This document shows positions 1-6,904 of a stretch of 10,067 nucleotides of DNA, one piece after another (the first letter of the stretch is position 1; every line of letters begins with the position of its first letter). The notes below the pieces were generated by a model. That model saw only the letters and a list, made by a program, of their open reading frames with translations. It had not been told where the DNA came from and did no database searches. The position numbers were made by a program, and so were the translations under genes. This stretch comes from Chitinophagaceae bacterium (GTDB lineage: Bacteria > Bacteroidota > Bacteroidia > Chitinophagales > Chitinophagaceae): contig JADYYU010000125.1 in the NCBI GenBank assembly GCA_020853515.1, positions 1-10,067 of the forward strand. Reading direction: 5' to 3'.

Positions 1-783
1 CAAATCATCCCCTTCGGTATTGAAATTTAACACTTTTTTGTTTCTTGAAGGCTTGATCGCATTAAATAATTTCTCGTCCATTTCTTTAAAAGGCAAAATG
101 GCTACGTCCGAATTTTTTGCACCACCGATATGCATATCAATGTTGGCACCATCCTTATAAATCTCAATATCTTTATCTTTTAAGGGTGTACTTGCCAATA
201 CCTGTTTGGCAAATGTTTCACCCATTTTTTCGAGTAAAATATTTTTAGTAGCAGAGTAAATGATTTTTGAATTGGCAAATACAGGCTCCTTTTTATAATA
301 CGACTTGATATACATTGGAATCAGTGCACTCATCCAGCCATGTACATGTATAATGTCCGGCGGCCAGCCAAATTTCTTAACCGTTTCCAGTGCACCTTTG
401 CAAAAGAAAATGGTGCGCTCGGCATTATCCTTAAAAACGTTGCCGCTTTCGTCATGAAAATTTTGCTTACGCTTAAAAAGATCTTCATTATCCATAAAGT
501 ACACCTGCAGCCTTGCGTTTGGCAGCGAAGCCACTTTGATCACCAGTGGATGATCTTCCTTGTCTACATTAATATTGATTCCGGACAACCTCACCACTTC
601 ATGCAGTCTGTGCCTTCGTTCATTGATCGATCCAAATCTTGGCATGATGGCCCTGACTTCAAAACCGGTTTCGTTAGATTTCACTGCAAGCATATTTAAT
701 ATTCTCGCAAACTCAGTCTCTTCATTGTAAGGTGCAAATTCATGCGAAATAAAAAGAACTTTTTTCTTTTGTAGTACAGCCAT
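1..783 (-). CDS. Glycogen/starch synthase-like protein (GT5 N-terminal domain), partial
   Basis: The reading frame opens at an ATG (complement of 781-783) and stays open for 261 codons to the left edge, so its stop lies outside the window. The N-terminus KKVLFISHEFAPY matches the first strand of GT5 glycogen/starch synthases. MPRFG (residues 47-51) and PDIIHVHGWMSAL (142-154) match the conserved MPxYG and PDIxHxHDWxxAL segments. The ADP-glucose-binding KxGGL loop normally found just after the first strand is absent; residues 19-27 read YNEETEFAR. Residues after about 170 also diverge from typical GlgA. From memory, Bacteroidota carry short proteins of about 270 residues annotated as glycogen synthase that have this form, so the gene probably ends soon beyond the edge without a second Rossmann domain. 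Catalytic activity is therefore doubtful. It is divergent from panC and has a clear promoter element at 838-845. Confidence 0.8.
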   Translation of the reverse strand, partial: MAVLQKKKVLFISHEFAPYNEETEFARILNMLAVKSNETGFEVRAIMPRFGSINERRHRLHEVVRLSGININVDKEDHPLVIKVASLPNARLQVYFMDNEDLFKRKQNFHDESGNVFKDNAERTIFFCKGALETVKKFGWPPDIIHVHGWMSALIPMYIKSYYKKEPVFANSKIIYSATKNILLEKMGETFAKQVLASTPLKDKDIEIYKDGANIDMHIGGAKNSDVAILPFKEMDEKLFNAIKPSRNKKVLNFNTEGDDL

Positions 784-837
784 TCAGGTTATTGTTTTTA
801 ATTTAAAATATCCAACAAATAAAATCGATCCGGGGTG

Positions 838-845
838 CAAAGGTA
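838..845 (-). promoter_or_regulatory. Bacteroidota -7 promoter element for the glycogen-synthase-like gene
   Basis: On the minus strand these bases read TACCTTTG, a perfect match to the Bacteroidota -7 consensus TAnnTTTG. It lies about 55 bases upstream of the ATG at 783, giving an untranslated leader of roughly 45-50 bases. No good TTTG -33 element is visible at the usual spacing; that stretch is AT-rich. Confidence 0.6.
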
Positions 846-871
846 CAAAAAAAATATCAATTTATTATAAA

Positions 872-879
872 TTAGTTTG
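872..879 (+). promoter_or_regulatory. Possible -7 element for panC
   Basis: TTAGTTTG differs from the Bacteroidota consensus TAnnTTTG at one position and lies 22 bases before the panC ATG. No -33 element is visible at the right distance, so this is weak support for a short-leader promoter. Confidence 0.25.
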
Positions 880-901
880 TTTGTGTTATATATTAGGCGC
901 G

Positions 902-1732
902 ATGTATATTATAAAGACACAAAATGAATTAAGGGCTTATTTGACCGGCAAATCGAGTATCGGATTTGTGCCCACTATGGGTGCTTTGCATCAGGGGCAT
1001 ATCGGATTGATCGAAAAATCGATGCAGGAAAACGAGGTGACGGGCTGCAGTATTTTTGTAAACCCTGCACAGTTTAATCACCAAAGTGATTTTGACAAAT
1101 ACCCGGTAAACATCGAAAACGATCTGGAACTTTTGTTGACAGCCGGTTGTGATTTTTTATTTTTACCCACGGTGAACGAAATGTATCCGCATGGATTTCA
1201 GTCGCTGCAACATTATGATCTGGGCTATCTAGATTCGGTACTGGAAGGTGAATTCAGGCCAGGGCATTTCAATGGTGTCTGCGCTATTGTGCACAAATTA
1301 CTGCAGGCCGTGATGCCGCAAAATCTGTATATGGGCGCCAAAGATTTTCAGCAATGCATGGTGATTAAGCGTCTGCTGGAAATCACAGCATTGCCAGTGC
1401 AATTGATCATCTGCCCCACTGAACGTGAAGCTGACGGACTGGCAATGAGCTCGCGCAATCTGCGGTTAAGTGCCGAAGGTCGCAGCAGAGCAGCCACCAT
1501 TTACAAAGGCCTCACACATATCAGGCAACACCAATACAGCGGTTCATTTGCTGCATTGCAAAACGCCTGCATCATGTCATTAGCCACCCAAAATATCGAA
1601 ACAGAATATCTTGCATTGGCAGATACAGACACGCTGCAACTCTTACCTGATTTTAACGCAGGCAGCAACATGGTAGTGTTGTTTGCAGGCAGACTCGAAG
1701 GTGTGCGTCTGATCGATAACCTGACGCTTTAA
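902..1732 (+). CDS. panC: Pantothenate synthetase (pantoate--beta-alanine ligase)
   Basis: This 276-residue protein joins pantoate and beta-alanine in an ATP-dependent cytoplasmic step to make pantothenate, the vitamin precursor of coenzyme A. All the family landmarks are present: PTMGALHQGH (residues 24-33, ATP-binding HxGH signature), FVNPAQF (52-58), EMYP (93-96), RPGHFNGV (119-126), GAKDFQQ (145-151) and the KMSKS-equivalent MSSRN (182-186). The length is normal for PanC. I chose the ATG at 902 over an in-frame TTG at 881, because ATG gives the expected start just before the first beta strand. The gene is divergent from the glycogen-synthase-like gene; I recall this pairing, often with panD, in other Bacteroidota. 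No panD follows here; the next gene is convergent. A near-consensus -7 box (TTAGTTTG, 872-879) precedes it. Confidence 0.97.
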   Translation: MYIIKTQNELRAYLTGKSSIGFVPTMGALHQGHIGLIEKSMQENEVTGCSIFVNPAQFNHQSDFDKYPVNIENDLELLLTAGCDFLFLPTVNEMYPHGFQSLQHYDLGYLDSVLEGEFRPGHFNGVCAIVHKLLQAVMPQNLYMGAKDFQQCMVIKRLLEITALPVQLIICPTEREADGLAMSSRNLRLSAEGRSRAATIYKGLTHIRQHQYSGSFAALQNACIMSLATQNIETEYLALADTDTLQLLPDFNAGSNMVVLFAGRLEGVRLIDNLTL

Positions 1733-1810
1733 GGCAGAGGATTCTTCAACAAAACGCTAAGCCAAAAAAATCAATCCTATCGTACATCAAAATTAGCAGC
1801 CCCGATTTGT

Positions 1811-1854
1811 AGCCATGCCATTTAAGCATTGGCTGGTGGCACTCACCACTCAGC
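1811..1854. other. Two overlapping, mutually exclusive hairpins downstream of panC
   Basis: Bases 1811-1834 can form an 8-bp stem (AGCCATGC with GCATTGGCT, one bulged T, 7-base loop). Bases 1832-1854 can form a second 8-bp stem (GCTGGTGG with CCACTCAGC, one bulged T, 6-base loop). They share 1832-1834, so only one can form fully at a time. No T-tract follows on the plus strand, so this is not a standard intrinsic terminator. It lies in the convergent gap 1733-1984, which otherwise holds only the terminator at 1931-1961. Confidence 0.3.
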
Positions 1855-1930
1855 GCATTACCTGCAAAATTTTAATGTGACTATAGACATTGAAAGGCTG
1901 TATCTGCATGATCCTCAAAAAAAATTTAGC

Positions 1931-1961
1931 AAAAAAAAATCGCCCACCTGAAGCGGACGAT
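1931..1961 (-). terminator. Intrinsic terminator of the PhaE-like gene
   Basis: Read on the minus strand, ATCGTCCGC pairs with GTGGGCGAT across a TTCAG loop to give a 9-bp stem with two G-U pairs. A run of nine T residues follows directly. It lies 24 bases beyond the stop of the minus-strand gene ending at 1985. The plus-strand reading has A-C mismatches and lacks a T-tract, so it works in one direction. Confidence 0.88.
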
Positions 1962-1984
1962 CTTTCAAATTATTTGAACTAAAC

Positions 1985-3445
1985 TTATTTTTTAGCGGCT
2001 TTTTTTGCTGGTGCTTTCGCCGGTGTTTCTGTTTCCAGTTCCAGCATGCTTTGCAATTGTCGAACTTGCTTTTTCAAATCATAAATGGTTTGATAAACCT
2101 CATCCATTTCACTTCTTGTAGCTACCGGTACATTGGCAAACATTTTTTCTGTTTGCTTTTCGACAGCTTTCTTAATGCGCAGTTGCAATGAACTCACTTC
2201 TGCCATCAGTTGACTGTATTCATCTGTTTCAAACAGATCCACATACATTTTATCTGAAGTGTTTAACCATTCCTGATATAATTTGATCATGCTGTTGACA
2301 TCTTCACCATTTTCAATTTTGTGCATAACTGATTCAGCAATTTTCTCCATTACTTTTGAACCGTTCTGGTAGATCATGTGCTGCAGTTCAGCATTTTTGA
2401 TATTGTAGATGTTTACATTGTTCATGATCTCTGACCATTCGGCTGCAGTTTTGGTATCATTGCTCGGCGTCATCAGTTTGGCAAAAGGCGACACTGCCTG
2501 TTGCATTTGAGCATACATATTATTGTAGTTACCCAGCATAGATGTAAAAGGATTTCCAAACATATTTGGCATTACATTCTGCATACTGCTTTTCATATTA
2601 CTGAACATTTCCTTCGCTTGCTCACCACCATTTTTCATGGCTTCAGTAAACATTTCTTTCATCTTTGCTGTGTAGTCTTGCGACTGCTGTGGCATAAAAG
2701 AAAAGAGCTTGTCCATAAATTCTTTGTATTTGCTCATGTCCATGTTTTTTGCAAACACATCCATATTAAAAGTTTTGTCATTGATCGATTTCATCATCGG
2801 CATCCACATTTCATAGAACTTTGAAAAGCCGTCGGTCATATTAAACATTCCTTTGTAAGAATCCATCAGCGTACCTTCCTGAAAGTTTTTTGTAAACTCA
2901 CTGTAATTATTATTCAGAATACTTTGAAACTGGTTATAAAATGCTTTCGCCTGTTCTGTGGCTTTATCCATATTTTCCTGAACAGATGAAGGATTCATCA
3001 TGCCGGCAAATTGTTGCATTGGATTTTGCGCAAACATATTCGTCATATTTTGAAATGGATTTTGATTCCATGAACTCATCATTTGTTGAAACGGGTTTTC
3101 ACCTTTGGTGAATCCGCCCAGCAAATTTTTATTCATTTCTGTCATTTGTTTAGTCCAGCTATTTTGCTGATTAAACCAATTAGTAAAGAATTCATTGGCC
3201 TTTTCGCTGGTATTCTTTACTTCTTCTTTTGCAGTATTTGCAGTACCAGTTACTTTATCAAGTGTTTCTATGGTTGCATTCACCGACTTTTTGTAAAATT
3301 CGGTGCTTTTATCGATCGTATCATTGATCAGCGTATTGCCGTTTGTCATTTTCTTTGTATTTTCAACTAAGGTATCCACTACCTGTTGTTGAGTTTCCAG
3401 CATGTTTTCAAAAAAATTTTTTGAAGAGTTTGTTTTGTTTGCCAT
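1985..3445 (-). CDS. PhaE-like / phasin-like polyhydroxyalkanoate-associated protein
   Basis: This is a 486-residue, almost wholly helical protein with no signal peptide and no membrane segment. The C-terminal part resembles PhaE, the non-catalytic subunit of class III PHA synthase. It has a VATRSEMDE segment (residues 441-449, compare the PTRxExDxL signature), then a regular heptad pattern (V450, I454, L457, V461, L464, L468). The first 100 residues look like a phasin-type amphipathic helix region. Residues 117-152 hold spaced NPF/NPM units rich in Met, Gln and Asn. By my count about 47 residues are Met and none is Cys. The end is a basic PAKAPAKKAAKK tail (475-486), like the Ala/Lys/Pro tails of some phasins. 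It is longer than the PhaE proteins I recall (about 350 residues). A MaoC/PhaJ-type hydratase is divergent from it, which supports a PHA role. It could instead be a pure granule-coat phasin. Its own promoter (3518-3525) and terminator (1931-1961) suggest a single-gene transcript. Confidence 0.68.
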   Translation of the reverse strand: MANKTNSSKNFFENMLETQQQVVDTLVENTKKMTNGNTLINDTIDKSTEFYKKSVNATIETLDKVTGTANTAKEEVKNTSEKANEFFTNWFNQQNSWTKQMTEMNKNLLGGFTKGENPFQQMMSSWNQNPFQNMTNMFAQNPMQQFAGMMNPSSVQENMDKATEQAKAFYNQFQSILNNNYSEFTKNFQEGTLMDSYKGMFNMTDGFSKFYEMWMPMMKSINDKTFNMDVFAKNMDMSKYKEFMDKLFSFMPQQSQDYTAKMKEMFTEAMKNGGEQAKEMFSNMKSSMQNVMPNMFGNPFTSMLGNYNNMYAQMQQAVSPFAKLMTPSNDTKTAAEWSEIMNNVNIYNIKNAELQHMIYQNGSKVMEKIAESVMHKIENGEDVNSMIKLYQEWLNTSDKMYVDLFETDEYSQLMAEVSSLQLRIKKAVEKQTEKMFANVPVATRSEMDEVYQTIYDLKKQVRQLQSMLELETETPAKAPAKKAAKK

Positions 3446-3517
3446 TTTTGTATTTATTTGCAGAGTTTGAAATATTTTTTTGTTTTAAAACCACAAATTT
3501 CTTTCTGATTTCGGGCG

Positions 3518-3525
3518 CAAAGGTA
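3518..3525 (-). promoter_or_regulatory. Bacteroidota -7 promoter element for the PhaE-like gene
   Basis: The minus strand reads TACCTTTG followed by CGCCCG, a perfect TAnnTTTG match. It lies 73 bases upstream of the ATG at 3445, leaving a leader of about 65 bases. The same octamer occurs at 838-845. The -33 region is not a clear TTTG. Confidence 0.6.
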
Positions 3526-3588
3526 CTATTTTTCTGCTTGCAGGAATTGTGACTCTTGTTATTAAATTGTAATATAAATTAAATTGAT

Positions 3589-3999
3589 ATGTTAAAAGTA
3601 GGAGACAAATTTGAGCATGAGTATAGTTACACGCAGGCTCAGGTAAATATGTATGCAGAAGTCAGTGGTGATACCAATCCATTGCATACCAACGAAGAGG
3701 CAGGAAAAAACAGTATTTTCGGTCGCTGTATTATTCATGGCTTTTTAGGTGCCAGTGTGTTTACAAAAATATTTGGCGCCTTATGGTATGCTGAGGGACA
3801 TATTTATATGAAACAGTCTATGATGTGGATGAAACCCATGTTTGTTGATACCAAATATAAAGCCATCATTACGGTTAAAGAAATCTTCGCGGACAAAAAC
3901 CGCATCTTATACGACTGCGCAGTATTTGATGCTGAAACAGGCGACCAAACCATCGCGGGCGAAGCACTGCTGATGAATAAGAAGCAATACGTTTGGTAG
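3589..3999 (+). CDS. MaoC-family (R)-specific enoyl-CoA hydratase, PhaJ-like
   Basis: This 136-residue protein is a single hot-dog domain of the MaoC dehydratase family. The active-site signature is intact: SGDTNPLH (residues 26-33) gives the catalytic Asp28 and His33 pair, spaced as in PhaJ, and IIHGFLGA (48-55) matches the following conserved helix. PhaJ enzymes hydrate trans-2-enoyl-CoA to (R)-3-hydroxyacyl-CoA, drawing beta-oxidation intermediates into PHA. The length matches PhaJ (about 130-160 residues). It is divergent from the PhaE-like gene across a 143-base spacer, which supports that role. A general MaoC role in fatty-acid or other acyl-CoA metabolism is the alternative, since substrate range cannot be read from the sequence. 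Its stop is 29 bases from the convergent next gene, with no convincing terminator between them. Confidence 0.85.
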   Translation: MLKVGDKFEHEYSYTQAQVNMYAEVSGDTNPLHTNEEAGKNSIFGRCIIHGFLGASVFTKIFGALWYAEGHIYMKQSMMWMKPMFVDTKYKAIITVKEIFADKNRILYDCAVFDAETGDQTIAGEALLMNKKQYVW

Positions 4000-4028
4000 T
4001 CAATTATTTATAGTAATTCTGCCGTCTG

Positions 4029-4502
4029 TTAATGCACCATTTTATTAGCACAACTGCTGCTTGCAAAGGCTTCTGGTTTTGCCTTGAAAGCAAAACCCAT
4101 GCCCAGAATATATCCGGTTGCTTCACGTAAGGCCTCGTTGCTTTTAAACTGCGGATTGGTATTTATATCGGCATGCACTTCCATGTCAATATCATATTTG
4201 ATAAACAAGTCGCACAACTGGTAGGCAATATCAATACTTTTAGATACTTCCATCAGCATCCTTTCCTTGATGCGATAGTTGATCAGTGTTTTTTCATTAT
4301 GTATAAACATAAAACCTCCTTTACCTTCACGTAAAAATACAATTACGGTAGCAAATTCAGTTTCGTCACCTTTCACCTGCGAATCGGTCCCGATGCAAAC
4401 TTTCAAGCGATTGCCATAAACCATTTCACCGTTGATCGCCTCTTCAACCGATTGCCTGATGGGGGTTAATATCAATTCCCCGTTAAATTTTCTCCATATC
4501 AT
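4029..4502 (-). CDS. YkuK/DUF458-family RNase H-like protein
   Basis: The 157-residue protein matches the DUF458 (YkuK) family, which has a predicted ribonuclease-H-like fold. Diagnostic segments are GTDSQV (residues 38-43) at the first strand with acidic Asp40, Glu80 and Glu85 on the middle helix, HADINTNP (110-117) with Asp112, and GYILGMGF followed by KPEAFASS (130-149). The acidic residues are placed as expected for a two-metal nuclease site, but activity and substrate are not established for the family as far as I know. I chose the ATG at 4502; a TTG two codons upstream adds only two residues. It lies on the same strand as the CoA-binding and beta-CASP genes, but the 191-base gap upstream argues for its own promoter, although I see no consensus -7 box there. 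It is convergent with the MaoC gene. Confidence 0.85.
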   Translation of the reverse strand: MIWRKFNGELILTPIRQSVEEAINGEMVYGNRLKVCIGTDSQVKGDETEFATVIVFLREGKGGFMFIHNEKTLINYRIKERMLMEVSKSIDIAYQLCDLFIKYDIDMEVHADINTNPQFKSNEALREATGYILGMGFAFKAKPEAFASSSCANKMVH

Positions 4503-4693
4503 AGTCAATCCTGTTTAAGTGTAATGCTATGACGAACATTTGACCTGACATGTTGGCCCATTCAGCAGTAAAATTTCAACACATACCGCATTTAATAAAA
4601 ATAGGCATCATACGCTGCTGCACACCCGTCTCACAAAAGCGGGGGCTTTATCGTTCATACTTATCATCATGCTGCGAAAGTTGATCCCTGCTT

Positions 4694-5062
4694 TCAAAAG
4701 AGACCCGCTGTAATCATAGCAATTGTGCAACCACTCAGCGTTTGTATCTGATGATTTTTTGCAAGCGTTTCCAATTCCGGATTCTCGGTACCCGGATTGA
4801 AGATAATTCTCTTGGGCTTCAGTGAAATAATAAAGTCATAATATTCCTTTTGCCGTTGAGCATTCAAAAAAATAGTCACTGTATGAACAGGACCATGATT
4901 TTGCAGGTTGTTTGTAATTTCGAGGTCATCAATCATTCCGGTTTTTCCGGCCACGGCCTGTAAGGTAAAGCCCTTATTATTAAGAAACTTGGTAGCCATA
5001 AAACTCGAGCGGTTCGGATTCGTAGATGCACCTAATATTAAAATAGATTCATTCTGTAACAT
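4694..5062 (-). CDS. Small CoA-binding (Rossmann) domain protein
   Basis: This 122-residue protein is a stand-alone CoA-binding domain (CoA_binding_2/YccU type). It has the Rossmann start ILILGASTNPNRSS (residues 7-20), VHTVTIFLN (59-67), and the highly conserved KPKRIIFNPGTENPEL (82-97). It ends with the Cys112 segment GCTIAMITAGLF. Members bind CoA or a related nucleotide; a cellular role is not known to me. I prefer the ATG at 5062 to an in-frame TTG at 5104, because homologues I recall begin a few residues before the first strand. The 289-base spacer to the upstream beta-CASP gene, also on the minus strand, makes tight co-transcription unlikely. The sequence shows no obvious damage. Confidence 0.85.
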   Translation of the reverse strand: MLQNESILILGASTNPNRSSFMATKFLNNKGFTLQAVAGKTGMIDDLEITNNLQNHGPVHTVTIFLNAQRQKEYYDFIISLKPKRIIFNPGTENPELETLAKNHQIQTLSGCTIAMITAGLF

Positions 5063-5351
5063 AAGACATTTTTCTAAATGCACTTTAGACAAAATGCGTG
5101 CCAAAAAGAATTATGCACATTTACCCGGAAATTTATATGAATAACTTTCGATGTTCAATTTATTTCAACCGGTATCGAACTTAAAACAAATGGGGATCAG
5201 CAATGCAGAACAACGACCGGTAGTTGCGCTGCGCTAATTTATTAAGCAACAAAAAGCAGATTGCAGCTTGAGTATTTGGAGCACTGCAGTTATATTTTAC
5301 AGGAACAATATTGAAATTTGTACAAAACAACATTCAAAGAAAGCATTGTGA
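5063..5351. other. Longest intergenic spacer; nothing recognised
   Basis: I found no coding frame with recognisable sequence, no tRNA cloverleaf, no TAnnTTTG box and no stem followed by a T-run here on either strand. It separates two genes on the minus strand, so it should hold the 3' end of the beta-CASP transcript and the promoter of the CoA-binding gene. The only visible pattern is a short tandem GCGCT repeat near 5226-5235. Confidence 0.5.
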
Positions 5352-6755
5352 TCAGGCCAGTTTAAATTTCTGATGTCGCGCAGGAATTTGAACCGATTTG
5401 AAGCCCTTCTTCTCCATTCTCTTTTTAAATGTTTGCTGCACGGCATACTCACCATGCACAATAAATAACTCTTTCACAAGATGATTATCCTGACAGGCTA
5501 AAAACTGACAAAGGTCATCGTAATCGCCATGCGCACTCATACTGCGAATAGCACCTATACTGCATTTAACGGCAAACTCCTCCCTGAAAATTTTCACCTC
5601 CTTGTCGCCGCGCAATAAGCGCGCTCCCAGAGAATGTGGTTCACAATAACCGGTCATCAGAATTCTGTTGCGCGGATTTTCAATATTATTGGCAATATGA
5701 TGTTTTACCCTTCCGGCCTCAGCCATACCGGATGCAGAAATAATCACCATTGGTTGTTTTTGACTGTTCAGGTGTTTAGAATCGTTGACATCCTGAATGA
5801 ACTTGAGCCCTTTAAAATCAAATGGGAATTTATCTGTCTTCATCAGATCCTGTACATGCTTGTTGTAGAGATTAGCATGGCGCTTAATAATTTCGGTGGT
5901 CTTGGCAGACAGAGGGCTGTCGACAAAATAAGGCAGATCAGGCAAGCGGCCTTCGAGTTCAAGTTGATTCAGCGCAAATAAAATTTCCTGCGTGCGGCCA
6001 ACACTAAAGGCAGGCATGATCAGTTTGCCTCTATTTTCAATACAGGTTTCGGTAATATGGTGCAGCAGATCTTCTTTAACCTCCCGGTACTCTTCATGCA
6101 GTGAATCACCATATGTGCTCTCGATGATGATATAATCAGCCTGCGGAAAAGTTTCAGGCGAACGCAGAATAACATCACGATACCGGCCTACATCACCACT
6201 AAAGGTAATCACTTTTTCAGTTCCATCTTCGCGGATGGTAACATGCACCGCTGCACTACCTAATATATGACCTGCATCGGTAAACTGAAATGAAATATCG
6301 TCATCAATTTTACACACTTGCCTGTAATCAACTTTTACAAATAAGGGAAATACATTATTTGCATCCGCAATAGTATAGAGCGGTTTTATATAAGGTAGTC
6401 CCTGAACAGCCCTTCTTTTATTTGAAAAAGCGACATCCGCCTCCTGAATAAAAGCAGAATCCTGCAAAAGGACCGTGGTCAGGTCTGCAGTGGCCGGTGT
6501 GCAGTAGATATTGCCTTTATATCCTTCTTTAACCAGTTTGGGAAGTAAGCCCGAATGATCGATATGTGCATGTGATAAGATCATATAGGTGATCTCGTTG
6601 GGGTCAAAACCAAAGTGTGTGTTCATCTCAAGGGTTTCAGCACCCATACCCTGAAAAAGTCCGCAATCGAGCAAAATTTTCTTGCCATTTTTTAAGTGAA
6701 TGATATGTTTCGAACCGGTTACGGTCTGCGCAGCCCCATGAAATGAAATGTTCAT
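5352..6755 (-). CDS. Beta-CASP metallo-beta-lactamase RNase (MBL-fold, CPSF73-like)
   Basis: The 467-residue protein is a complete cytoplasmic beta-CASP nuclease of the group that includes eukaryotic CPSF73 and bacterial TTHA0252-type enzymes. The zinc-site motifs are all present: HAHIDH (residues 62-67), DAGHILGS with His163 (160-167), SGDVGR with Asp188 (186-191) and ESTYGD (212-217). The inserted beta-CASP domain carries PAFSVGRTQEI (248-258) and SASGMAEAGRVKHH with the conserved His near 352 (340-353). The SAHGD motif with His409 (407-411) and the C-terminal IVHGE segment (432-436) complete the RMMBL region. The expected activity is endo- or exonucleolytic RNA cleavage; the physiological target is unknown. 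The ATG at 6755 begins MNISFHGAAQTVTGS, the normal N-terminus of this family. It is divergent from the lipoprotein gene. Confidence 0.93.
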   Translation of the reverse strand: MNISFHGAAQTVTGSKHIIHLKNGKKILLDCGLFQGMGAETLEMNTHFGFDPNEITYMILSHAHIDHSGLLPKLVKEGYKGNIYCTPATADLTTVLLQDSAFIQEADVAFSNKRRAVQGLPYIKPLYTIADANNVFPLFVKVDYRQVCKIDDDISFQFTDAGHILGSAAVHVTIREDGTEKVITFSGDVGRYRDVILRSPETFPQADYIIIESTYGDSLHEEYREVKEDLLHHITETCIENRGKLIMPAFSVGRTQEILFALNQLELEGRLPDLPYFVDSPLSAKTTEIIKRHANLYNKHVQDLMKTDKFPFDFKGLKFIQDVNDSKHLNSQKQPMVIISASGMAEAGRVKHHIANNIENPRNRILMTGYCEPHSLGARLLRGDKEVKIFREEFAVKCSIGAIRSMSAHGDYDDLCQFLACQDNHLVKELFIVHGEYAVQQTFKKRMEKKGFKSVQIPARHQKFKLA

Positions 6756-6813
6756 ATTGATATAATTTTAATAAAATACTAACTAATTAATCTATCTTAG
6801 CGTCTATTTAGTG

Positions 6814-6841
6814 TAAATGTATAGATAATTATTTTAGCAAA
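6814..6841 (-). promoter_or_regulatory. Possible promoter of the beta-CASP RNase gene
   Basis: On the minus strand TTTG (6838-6841) is followed after 16 bases by TACATTTA (6814-6821), one mismatch from TAnnTTTG. The spacing is slightly shorter than usual. It lies 59 bases upstream of the ATG at 6755. Confidence 0.35.
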
Positions 6842-6904
6842 ATTGCCTTTGCTTTTAGTTTTTATGCAAAAGTTTTATTTAATTTGTAACATATATTGCC
6901 AAAC

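Noticed and set aside
340..699. Plus-strand open frame of 119 codons opposite the glycogen-synthase-like gene
   Set aside because: It is antisense to a frame with clear GT5 motifs, and its translation has no recognisable domain.
1812..1880. Possible 21-codon small protein starting at the ATG at 1815
   Set aside because: It has no recognisable sequence, no ribosome-binding signal, and lies in a region that forms hairpins.
2501..3552. Plus-strand open frames at 2501-2824, 3083-3370 and 3343-3552
   Set aside because: They are antisense to, or overlap the start of, the PhaE-like gene. Their His- and Phe-rich translations are the complement of its Met- and Lys-rich codons.
4636..4649. AAAGC-GGGG-GCTTT hairpin as a terminator for the CoA-binding gene
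   Set aside because: The stem is only 5 bp, and the following T-run on the minus strand is short and overlaps the stem, so it is not convincing.
5155..5185. tRNA T-arm-like GTTCGA sequence on the minus strand
   Set aside because: The flanking bases do not pair into a T-stem, and no acceptor, D or anticodon arm is present nearby.
5634..5981. Plus-strand open frame opposite the beta-CASP gene
   Set aside because: It lies wholly inside a gene with complete catalytic motifs on the other strand.
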